DNA of 64,000 bases from Synechococcus sp. PCC 6312 (GTDB taxonomy: Bacteria; Cyanobacteriota; Cyanobacteriia; Thermosynechococcales; Thermosynechococcaceae): the NCBI RefSeq assembly GCF_000316685.1, contig NC_019680.1:2861407-2925406 (forward strand). The letters are read 5' to 3'. Both the position numbers and the translations under genes were made by a program. Shown piece by piece: positions 57,591 to 64,000 of this stretch; position 1 is the stretch's first letter, and every line of letters starts with the position of its first letter. Below the pieces are notes generated by a model. It was not told the origin of the DNA and searched no databases. It worked only from the letters and a program-made list of their open reading frames with translations.

Positions 57591-57836
57591 CTAAAATTCG
57601 TTGCGGCTCGGTAACTCAATCCCATCCAGTGTGGGTACAGCCAGGCCCCGTGACAGGCGAAAATCAACCCAATCTTCGAGGAGTTCCGTTAAGGCATGGC
57701 GGCATTCTAAGAGGGTACGTCCTTGGGCATTGACATTAGCAAAGCCGGGAATTTCCCCATGTACCAGGCCATCCTCGGGTTGGATATGGTAAACCGCTCG
57801 CTCCATAGCTGCCCGCATATAGTTAGCCAAGGTCAT
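57591..57836 (-). CDS. HicB family antitoxin-like protein
   Basis: An 81-residue single-domain HicB (VYHIQPEDGLVHGEIPGFANVNAQGRT, then LLECRHALTELLEDWV). Usually HicB neutralises the RNase HicA, but no hicA is found on either side, so this is an orphan. It lies 52 nt downstream of the DUF2811 gene. Confidence 0.82.
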   Translation of the reverse strand: MTLANYMRAAMERAVYHIQPEDGLVHGEIPGFANVNAQGRTLLECRHALTELLEDWVDFRLSRGLAVPTLDGIELPSRNEF

Positions 57837-57888
57837 AGGCTTGCAACGTTACCCCAAGGATGGGCCTGTGAATTACGGTCTAAAGGGA

Positions 57889-58092
57889 CTAGAAACGCTT
57901 AAAGAGGGTATCTAAATAAACCCGTGCGGCCCGACGATCACAGTTTCCATTTTGGAGCAAAAACAAGGATAAAGCCGCTACAAAAACCCGGTCTTGATCC
58001 CAGTCGGGATGATGTTCTAGGTAAGATTTCAACGTCTCATGGAGTTCTTCGGGAATTTCCGCCAAGATACTGACTGTTGCCTGTGCATTCAT
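57889..58092 (-). CDS. DUF2811 domain protein
   Basis: A 67-residue protein (SILAEIPEELHETLKSYLEHHPDWDQDRVF, then AALSLFLLQNG) matching the cyanobacterial DUF2811 family, which looks like a ribbon-helix-helix-type small protein. The role is unknown. It precedes hicB on the same strand. Confidence 0.83.
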   Translation of the reverse strand: MNAQATVSILAEIPEELHETLKSYLEHHPDWDQDRVFVAALSLFLLQNGNCDRRAARVYLDTLFKRF

Positions 58093-58757
58093 GAATAATT
58101 GACCTCTACTATATTAACGCGATGACCCTAGGGCAAAACCAAAACAAACATGACCACCCATCTCTCACACAGTGCTCCAGGCCTGCTGAGAGTAAGCAAA
58201 AACTGTCAATTTCAAACCTTGGGAGTTGGGAAGTGCCTCTTCAGCTTTGGGGTTGACTCGGTGTGTGGAGTTACATTGTTGTCGATCAGGGGGGGAGGTT
58301 GTCAATGTTGTTGCGAATACAGTCTTTTCGGCCCCTTGACACGAATTTACTGGGTTTGAGGGTTGTTTTTGTTACGTTTCTTCATATATATCTGCGGAAA
58401 ACTCGATATTCCCCAGAAAGCCAGGGAAGCCTAGATTCAGCATTATCACCTGTGGAAAACTCTCGGTGGTCTGTGGAAAACTTCCGGGGAACTGGGGAAA
58501 TCCTGGGGAAATCCTGGGGAAATCTCAATTCAGCCCAATTGTGCTAAGAAATTTGTCAAGTCAGAAATTGATAACTTTTGTCAAGATTTTCTGAAAGAAA
58601 AAGCCAGGCCTGCGGATTTGGGGGATGGAGCATTGCAGGGATTCTGAGTAAGTACCCAGGCCAGAGGGAAGGGCGTAGCGTTATTCTTAACTCCATGGTG
58701 ATCAGTGGATTGGGGTCAACAGAGAACTACCAGGCCTGGGGCTCAAAGTTTTCATCC
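58093..58757. other. Gene-free region around a DnaA-box-like repeat array
   Basis: About 665 bases with no convincing gene; short frames at 58150-58547 and 58578-58790 have no family similarity and unlikely composition. An AT-rich patch (TTCATATATATC) at 58381-58392 lies directly beside the repeat array described separately. Confidence 0.5.
58393..58523 (+). repeat. Helically phased TGKGGAAAW array (DnaA-box-like)
   Basis: TGCGGAAAA at 58393, TGTGGAAAA at 58451 and 58472, TGGGGAAAT at 58493, 58504 and 58515. Steps between the last five are 21, 21, 11 and 11 bases, so all lie on one DNA face. TGTGGAAAA is the reverse complement of TTTTCCACA, the DnaA box reported for cyanobacteria. The last three form an 11-bp tandem repeat (CTGGGGAAATC). 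No dnaA or dnaN gene adjoins. Confidence 0.6.
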
Positions 58758-59129
58758 TTAGGGTTTATCAAACAGGGTCAACTTCACTAGCCCACCTGTA
58801 AGTAACAGAATTAAGGCCACAATAAAGCTCCAGAGTCGGTTATCAATACTGCGTTGCTGAGTACGGAGGTCATCTACTTTGTTATTGAGGGACTTAATTT
58901 CTCCCTGCACAGCCTCAAATTTTAAATCCATTTTGTCATTGAGAGATTTGACTTCAGACCTGACCTCAGCAATTTCGGCCTTGACCTCGGCAATATCAGA
59001 TTTTACTTCCGCCCGTAAAGTTTTAAATTGTTCGTCAGTCCTGGCCTGGTTAACTTTCATCTCCACAGTGAGAGCCTGAATCGCATCTAAGATTTGCCGT
59101 GCTTCACTAGCGGTTATTGCTTCAGACAT
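58758..59129 (-). CDS. Coiled-coil membrane-anchored protein of unknown function
   Basis: A 123-residue protein. A long heptad coiled coil (about 20-95, with repeats such as EVKSDIAEVKAEIAEVRSEV) is followed by one C-terminal membrane span (SFIVALILLLTGGLVKL). It resembles the small coiled-coil tail-anchored proteins common in cyanobacteria. There is no known function. Confidence 0.72.
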   Translation of the reverse strand: MSEAITASEARQILDAIQALTVEMKVNQARTDEQFKTLRAEVKSDIAEVKAEIAEVRSEVKSLNDKMDLKFEAVQGEIKSLNNKVDDLRTQQRSIDNRLWSFIVALILLLTGGLVKLTLFDKP

Positions 59130-59194
59130 TATTTTCTCCCTGTGGCGATACTCAACTTGGGGCGTTTGATTGGGCCTACTTTTAGGATAGTGGA

Positions 59195-59458
59195 TTAGGC
59201 TGTAGGGCCTTTGATAGTATGGCGTTGGGCTGCTTGAGTGGCAAGGTGAAGGCTCCAGTCTAACAGTTGTTGGAGTAAATCATCCTTGGGGTTGAATCCA
59301 TAGGCAGTTAATACCTGTTGATCCAGTTGGGCATGGAGTTGATAGAGTTAGCTGGCGGGTGCATCAAAATAAGCATTGTAGAGTTTGGTAATGCCCCATT
59401 GTTTTTGTGACATTTGCGCAGTGCGATAGTCATACAGATTTATCACCTGATAGCCAAT
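59195..59458 (-). pseudogene. C-terminal remnant of an Eco57I-type DNA methyltransferase
   Basis: The minus strand reads QKQWGITKLYNAYFDAP, an in-frame TAA (59348-59350), then LYQLHAQLDQQVLTAYGF, NPKDDLLQQLLDW and a stop at 59195. This is the usual C-terminus of cyanobacterial Eco57I-like restriction-modification methyltransferases. The upstream catalytic part is absent (stop at 59459-59461). It is a dead remnant. Confidence 0.6.
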
Positions 59459-59669
59459 CTAAAGGTGCAGGAATAAACACAGCCCATTTAGAAACTCTTG
59501 GAACAGTAAAGTAGTAGGATAAATTGCTTATTGCTAATCTCATACTTGAGGCGTTAACTCCAAATTGCCACCATTTTCATCGTCTCTTATTTATGCGGTT
59601 TAATTCTCGTTTGAACTTGACTATCTGTTTAATATGTTGGTTCTCATAGGAAGAGGGTGATCAGTAAAA

Positions 59670-60060
59670 CTAATGAGAGAAGCAAGCCATGAGCCTCATT
59701 CGCAGATGCCTAAAATTTGTAAAGCCATAGGCCTGACGTTTAATCACCTTAATCTTATTATTAATTCCTTCCATAAGCCCACTGGTCGTTCGGTGCCCAA
59801 AATAGTTACAAATTCCATCAATGTGATTTTTTATTATTTGACTTGACGCATGAAATAACTGACTAGATTTTTCCATCCATCTTTCAAATTTCACCCTAGC
59901 CTTGTCAGGGGGTTGGTCAGTTTCATAAATGCTACGAAATTCTTCTTTTAACTCATACGCCAACCTTAATTTTTTCGAGCAATCGAGAGCGTACTCTAGA
60001 TTTTGCTTCTCTCCCTTTGTTAAACTGCTGTGATTCCTTAAGAGTAGGTACTTGATCAGA
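59670..60060 (-). mobile_element. ISL3 family transposase remnant
   Basis: The last 97 residues of an ISL3 transposase are open (AYELKEEFRSIYE, TTSGLMEGINNKIKVIKRQAYGF). The preceding part (IKYLLLRNHSSLTKGE) is in another frame, shifted near 60020. The N-terminal DDE region is missing. I found no intact terminal repeats. It is a dead IS fragment between the methyltransferase remnant and the lasso-type genes. Confidence 0.8.
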
Positions 60061-60278
60061 AGTCCTGAAAGTTAGCTTGAAGTACAAAAAGAGGGGCAGA
60101 AATGAATTGTTTTCCCCTTAGATAAACAAAAAATAGCGAGTTGTTATGGCATCATTCTCAAGCATTGTCAAATCGATTCTGAAGCAACTATTTCTGGTCT
60201 TCAAGATGAGCATGACTGTTGCAGAAATAATCTTTTATCATGATCAGGTTGCACCCTAGGACAGCTTGAAAGGCCAAT

Positions 60279-60437
60279 CTAGCTACCCAGATTATCAAAA
60301 TCCGCTCCATCATTCTCCCCTGCTAAAGTCATATTGGATAGATGACCCAAAACCTCCAACTTAGGAGGGCTGTAGAGCTTGCGTTGTCTGGTTTTAGCTT
60401 CTTTTTCCTGAGACTGAATATTCTGAGGCTGTGACAT
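60279..60437 (-). CDS. Lasso-peptide-type precursor, copy 1
   Basis: A 52-residue gene. The leader carries Tyr22, Pro25, Leu27, Gly31 and Thr37 (LYSPPKLEVLGHLSNMT), the YxxPxLxxxG...T pattern read by the lasso RRE protein. Cutting two residues after Thr37, as in known lasso peptides, gives the core AGENDGADFDNLGS. Ala1 could close a ring onto Asp8. The core starts with Ala-Gly and ends in Ser, as in paeninodin, whose Ser is phosphorylated by an HPr-kinase-like enzyme. Such a kinase is encoded just upstream. GGAG precedes the ATG. Cyclisation is inferred. Confidence 0.75.
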   Translation of the reverse strand: MSQPQNIQSQEKEAKTRQRKLYSPPKLEVLGHLSNMTLAGENDGADFDNLGS

Positions 60438-60472
60438 AAAAGCTCCGATAAAGGTCAATTCAAGAAAGAGTC

Positions 60473-60637
60473 TTAACTAGCTGCCGCCGTCCGGCCCCGA
60501 AAGACATCAACAATAGAAATAGCTTGAGTTAACGAATGTAAATTGCCAAAAAACTCTAGCTTTGGGGTTTTGTAAACCTTGCGTGGGGCCTGGCTATTTT
60601 CCTCTGGGGATGCTGTGCTGACTAGTGAATCGGACAT
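60473..60637 (-). CDS. Lasso-peptide-type precursor, copy 2
   Basis: A 54-residue gene with the same leader residues at the same positions (Tyr22, Pro25, Leu27, Gly31, Thr37; VYKTPKLEFFGNLHSLT). The predicted core is AISIVDVFRGRTAAAS. It ends in Ser but has no Asp or Glu at positions 7-9 and only Asp6, so a normal lasso ring is not possible by the usual rule. GGAG precedes the ATG. It lies between the kinase gene and copy 1. Confidence 0.7.
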   Translation of the reverse strand: MSDSLVSTASPEENSQAPRKVYKTPKLEFFGNLHSLTQAISIVDVFRGRTAAAS

Positions 60638-60740
60638 CACTCAAAACTCCGAGAAACCGAGACTGGATGATATCAACTTACCTAAAATTGCTTGGAAATG
60701 ACCAGAGGCGCAATGAGTCTCCAAAATTACGGCAACAACG

Positions 60741-61679
60741 TTAACAATGGCGAGACTCCAGGCCTTGGATCACGGCCTCCATATATGCAAACTGCCTGGG
60801 GCGATTCAAGCGATAGAGGGGAATCTGCTTTAAGACCTGCCCAATGAGTCGGAACTGGGCGGAGTTTTCACCCAAGACCGGAATCGCTGGGGCAATATAA
60901 CGATGACAGGTTAACTCAAAAAAAGCATGTTGCCCCAACAGCGGTTCTATGGAAACAGTATCAGCTGCGGTGAGAACATAAAGGGCCGTGAGAGGAACAG
61001 CTTCCTGAAAAAATCCCGCTTCTAAGCGGTGTATCTTTTTCGTGATGCCAGTAAATAAATTGGGTAGGCTGTTTAGGCTGAATCCTAATGCGGACACCGT
61101 ATCTGGCCAGAGGCGAATATGGGGATATCCCGGAATAACCACGGGTGGCCCGGCTGGACTAGGTTGGACTAACACCTTATCATCAGCAACCAATGGATAG
61201 CCCCGCTGATGAAGGAAAGACGTGAGAGTGGATTTACCTTGCCCGCTAGCTCCCATAAACGCAACTGCCCCAGACCCCATGACCACACAACTCGCATGGA
61301 GAACTAGATGCCCTCGCACATAGAGCAGTGCCCCGAATACTGGCCCCAACAAAAACGCCCGAATGAGGTCTTCCTGAGCTTCTGGTAGGGGGTCAAGCCA
61401 AATTTCTCGGGTCTGGTGAATCTGGAACAACCCCACAGTTGGATAAAAGTGAAACAGATCTGGGCTATCTGGGGCAGAATACGTGCGCGGACGGGCGGCT
61501 AGATCCTGAATCGGGTGTTGGACTGGGGCATATTTGATTGTGATATCGGGTGGGGCCTGGGTTGGTAATAATTCGGGTAAGGCCAACTCCGAAGCAATAT
61601 TCAGGTGATACGCCGTATAGAAATACACTGAGCAAATAGAAGTTAAAACCTCTTTAATCCTACAGTCCCAGGCCGACAT
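60741..61679 (-). CDS. HPr kinase/phosphorylase-like protein of a lasso-type cluster
   Basis: A 312-residue protein. The P-loop kinase core has His128 in LHAS, Walker A GASGQGKST (143-151) and the Asp pair in LVADDKVLV (166-167), as in HPr kinase. The N-terminal part is not the HprK N-domain, and no HPr substrate is near. Kinases of this class in lasso-peptide clusters (PadeK, ThcoK) phosphorylate the C-terminal Ser of the precursor. The two precursor-like genes just downstream both end in Ser. The target assignment is inference from context. Confidence 0.8.
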   Translation of the reverse strand: MSAWDCRIKEVLTSICSVYFYTAYHLNIASELALPELLPTQAPPDITIKYAPVQHPIQDLAARPRTYSAPDSPDLFHFYPTVGLFQIHQTREIWLDPLPEAQEDLIRAFLLGPVFGALLYVRGHLVLHASCVVMGSGAVAFMGASGQGKSTLTSFLHQRGYPLVADDKVLVQPSPAGPPVVIPGYPHIRLWPDTVSALGFSLNSLPNLFTGITKKIHRLEAGFFQEAVPLTALYVLTAADTVSIEPLLGQHAFFELTCHRYIAPAIPVLGENSAQFRLIGQVLKQIPLYRLNRPRQFAYMEAVIQGLESRHC

Positions 61680-61890
61680 CTCTGAAGGGTTCTCTAATTC
61701 GGTTCCGTATTCCTCGATATTTCAGATATGGCCTTACCGATTGAGGGTTAGACATGATCCCATCAGAAAAAAACTGCTGCTCAATAGCTTGGCGATTTCT
61801 CCTTGCTTAAACCAGCCTGTGTAACGCTATGCTTGGTAATTTTGTTTAGGATGGCAGAGACTTAGCTGATGTTTTTGCCGGAGTAAGCTG

Positions 61891-62901
61891 ATGCGTGTTG
61901 CTGTCTTTAATACCAAACCCTATGACGAGAAATTTTTAACGGCGGCCAACCAAACCCTACCCCCAGCCGAAGCCCACGAACTAGAGTTTTTTGAGAGCAA
62001 CCTCCGGCCTGGAACAACGGCCCTCGCTGCCGGATTTCCCTGTGTCTGTATTTTTGTGAATGATTATCTGAATCGCCAGGCCCTCGAACGATTAAAACAG
62101 GGGGGAACCACTCTGATTGCCTTACGCAGTGCTGGATTTAATCATGTGGATTTAGCGGCGGCGGCCGAATTGGGCATGACGGTGGTGCGAGTCCCAGCTT
62201 ATTCCCCCTATGCGGTGGCTGAGCATACTGTGGGCTTAATTCTTGCCTTGAATCGTCACATCCATCGGGCCTTTAACCGAGTCCGAGAGGGAAATTTTGC
62301 CCTCAATGGCCTAATGGGATTTGATCTACATGGCACAACCGTTGGGATTGTTGGGACGGGAAAAATTGGCTTAATCGTAGCCCAAATTTTAGGACAGGGT
62401 TTTGGGTGTAATATTCTGGCCTATGACCTCTATCCCAACCCGGAACTCGAAACCATCGGCGGGCGCTATGTGGATATTCTCTCGCTTGCAGCCCAGGCCG
62501 ATATTATTGCTCTCCACTGTCCCTTAACCCCAGAAACCCATCATCTGATTGATGCAAAAGCCATTGAATATATGAAACCGGGAGTGATGATTGTCAATAC
62601 CAGCCGGGGAGCTTTGATTGATGCCGCAGCCATGATTGGGGGCTTAAAATCTGGCAAAATTGGCTACCTGGGCCTGGATGTCTATGAGGGCGAGGAAGAA
62701 CTCTTTTTTGAGGATTTTTCCAACGAGGTGATTCATGATGATGTCTTCCAACGGTTATTGACCTTTCCCAATGTGTTGATCACGGGGCACCAGGCCTTTT
62801 TCACCCGTAATGCGATGGTCAGTATTGCCGAAACTACACTCCAGAATATTAGTGATATTGAACAGGGGCGGGCCTGTGCCAACCTGGTGACAATCTCATA
62901 A
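61891..62901 (+). CDS. D-lactate dehydrogenase (2-hydroxyacid dehydrogenase)
   Basis: A 336-residue D-2-hydroxyacid dehydrogenase. NAD site GIVGTGKIG, catalytic Arg in NTSRGALID, Glu in [13 protein letters not shown] and His in ITGHQAFFT. The substrate loop ([26 protein letters not shown]) is typical of D-lactate dehydrogenases such as Synechocystis Slr1556. It reduces pyruvate to D-lactate with NAD(P)H. GGAG precedes the ATG. Confidence 0.93.
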   Translation: MRVAVFNTKPYDEKFLTAANQTLPPAEAHELEFFESNLRPGTTALAAGFPCVCIFVNDYLNRQALERLKQGGTTLIALRSAGFNHVDLAAAAELGMTVVRVPAYSPYAVAEHTVGLILALNRHIHRAFNRVREGNFALNGLMGFDLHGTTVGIVGTGKIGLIVAQILGQGFGCNILAYDLYPNPELETIGGRYVDILSLAAQADIIALHCPLTPETHHLIDAKAIEYMKPGVMIVNTSRGALIDAAAMIGGLKSGKIGYLGLDVYEGEEELFFEDFSNEVIHDDVFQRLLTFPNVLITGHQAFFTRNAMVSIAETTLQNISDIEQGRACANLVTIS

Positions 62902-63061
62902 TCGAAAGCGTTCATTCCCTTGGCCTGCGGACAAACCCTATCCGGGTGGGGGGGATTACTGCAATTCCTTAACATTGAGTGGTTACTTGATCTAAATTGA
63001 TAGGATAGTTAATTAATCCTTATTGTTTTGGCTAGATGAAGTCATCCTGGATATTAGTTAA

Positions 63062-63355
63062 ATGTCTATGAATCCTGGGTTTGCGGTGATCATGTCTGAG
63101 GTATGGTTTTGGTTAGCCTGGGTGCAGCCGCTCTTGACTCCCCTATGTTTTCTAGTTGCTTGGTCATTTTTAGGACTCCTGGCCTGGAATGCTTGGCAAT
63201 TTTGGCAAGAGGGGATGCTTGTCGCTAAGCGAATGCACCAAATTCCCTGTAGTCAATGCCGGTTTTTCTGCGCTGACTACCGTTTGAAGTGTGCGCTTCA
63301 TCCCCACCAGGCCGCGACAGAATCGGCTATTTATTGTGTTGACTTTCAAAAATAA
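63062..63355 (+). CDS. Small membrane protein with cysteine-rich tail
   Basis: A 97-residue protein. One hydrophobic region (WLAWVQPLLTPLCFLVAWSFLGLLAW) is followed by a cytosolic or lumenal domain with IPCSQCRFFCADYRLKCALHP and a final YCVDF. Five Cys suggest metal or Fe-S binding. The start may be the ATG at 63062 or one downstream. The family is not named; it resembles conserved cyanobacterial hypotheticals. Confidence 0.65.
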   Translation: MSMNPGFAVIMSEVWFWLAWVQPLLTPLCFLVAWSFLGLLAWNAWQFWQEGMLVAKRMHQIPCSQCRFFCADYRLKCALHPHQAATESAIYCVDFQK

Positions 63356-63434
63356 GGGGTGGCGGATCTGCTGCTCCGGTTCCTGATTGATGTTGATGAC
63401 TTGCCCCCCTTGAATAGTTGGTTGTTGACCCATT

Positions 63435-64000
63435 GTGCCTAGAAACTTTCCCCAATTAGTCGTTTATACCAATGGCGGTCATTATGTTGCTCCCCTTGAT
63501 CAAGGCACGGCCTGGACTTTGGGGCGGGGTAAAGACTGTCAAGTCGTTTTGTCTGATCGGTGGGTCTCTCGCCGCCATGCTTTAGTCCAAAGACTCGAAA
63601 ATGGTGATTATTATCTCATCGATCTCGGTAGTCGTAATGGCTGCACTCTCAATAACAGCAAAATCACAGTCCCAACACTCCTGAAAACAGGTGACCGCAT
63701 TGCCTTGGGTAAAACCTTTGTCGAATTTCGGGCAGCTCAGGCCCAAACCACCATTCCGCCCCAAGCCGATAGCCCAATTGATACCTTACCGGATGCCGCC
63801 AAAATTCGGCCCGTGGTTTTGATTATTCAGGAGTACACTAACCAAAGTCATCTCTGGCGCGATTTACTGGTATCTCAGGATATTAATGTCATTGTTGAGT
63901 CCGGTAAAATCAATGTCCGCCAAGTCCTTCAGGATTTTATGGTGATGGTGCAGTCCCATCCGGGCATTGTCATGTTGGATACGCGGGCTGAACTTCCCGA
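63435..64000 (+). CDS. FHA domain protein (3' end outside window)
   Basis: The frame opens at a GTG at 63435 and runs off the window. The FHA domain spans about residues 25-100: TLGRGKDCQVVLSD, VSRRHALV, DLGSRNGCTLN, GDRIALG. These are the phosphothreonine-binding residues. After a Pro/Thr linker, RPVVLIIQEYT and HPGIVMLDTRAELP look like strands of a receiver-like fold. The function is unknown, probably signalling. Confidence 0.85.
   Translation, partial: MPRNFPQLVVYTNGGHYVAPLDQGTAWTLGRGKDCQVVLSDRWVSRRHALVQRLENGDYYLIDLGSRNGCTLNNSKITVPTLLKTGDRIALGKTFVEFRAAQAQTTIPPQADSPIDTLPDAAKIRPVVLIIQEYTNQSHLWRDLLVSQDINVIVESGKINVRQVLQDFMVMVQSHPGIVMLDTRAELP

Noticed and set aside
58150-58790. Three short forward frames around the repeat array
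   Set aside because: No family similarity, no ribosome sites, and one frame is produced by the tandem repeat itself.
60146-60259. Plus-strand 37-codon frame (hydrophobic helix with FLVFKMSM) near the lasso-type genes
   Set aside because: Opposite strand, no ribosome site, no leader motif; probably chance in AT-rich sequence.
1-64000. CRISPR array or intact prophage
   Set aside because: No regularly spaced direct repeats with unique spacers, and no structural phage genes; the only phage-like pieces are the S24 repressor and integrase stub.

Overview
The window looks like a chromosomal segment of a unicellular cyanobacterium. Diagnostic genes are chlH (Mg-chelatase for chlorophyll), ferredoxin-dependent glutamate synthase, the carboxysome shell protein CcmP, the fbp-zwf-opcA cluster, and several cyanobacterial families (DUF4079, DUF3086, DUF3119, DUF1350, DUF2811). 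The hexamer CAGGCC/GGCCTG, often as the palindrome CCAGGCCTGG, recurs every few hundred bases in nearly all host genes. The classical cyanobacterial HIP1 octamer GCGATCGC is almost absent. I cannot name the species; the pattern suggests a Thermosynechococcus or Synechococcus PCC 6312-like lineage, which is inference.

Layout. 0-10.4 kb: end of a REC-GGDEF-EAL regulator, cbiD, scpB with a DUF4079 membrane protein, a PhoX-like Tat-exported protein, and Fd-GOGAT. 10.4-17.9 kb: an AT-rich orphan gene, a guanidine hydrolase operon (gdmH, unknown, hypA), tRNA-Leu and tRNA-Ser, ccmP, a pentapeptide protein, and a frameshifted Uma2 gene. 17.9-22 kb: fbp-zwf-opcA (oxidative pentose phosphate entry). 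22-36 kb: housekeeping and orphan genes (GNAT enzyme, sugar-type binding lipoprotein, MlaE-DUF3119-DUF3086, cysteine desulfurase, IspH, CbiO, two methyltransferases, ExbB/ExbD). 36.7-40.7 kb: chlH.

40.8-47.6 kb is an accessory island. It holds an AAA ATPase plus subtilase pair resembling IetAS, remnants of a toxin-antitoxin locus, and a decayed element with an S24 repressor, a broken PD-(D/E)XK nuclease and the stub of an integrase. From 40.7 to 45.3 kb the host CAGGCC motif is missing, and the subtilase gene carries a HIP1 octamer, so the pair probably came from another cyanobacterium.

47.7-58 kb: a PlsY-like/PEP-synthase-like fusion, a hydrolase, TauE/SafE and GltS transporters, a TetR repressor divergent from a methyltransferase with a clear promoter and operators, an adenosine-deaminase-like enzyme, HicB and DUF2811. 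Near 58.45 kb there is a helically phased array of DnaA-box-like repeats. 59-61.7 kb: remnants of a DNA methyltransferase and an ISL3 transposase. Beside them lie two short genes that are too small for usual gene calling and encode lasso-peptide-type precursors. Both end in serine and both lie downstream of an HPr-kinase-like gene, the arrangement known for C-terminally phosphorylated lasso peptides. The window ends with D-lactate dehydrogenase, a small membrane protein and the start of an FHA-domain protein.
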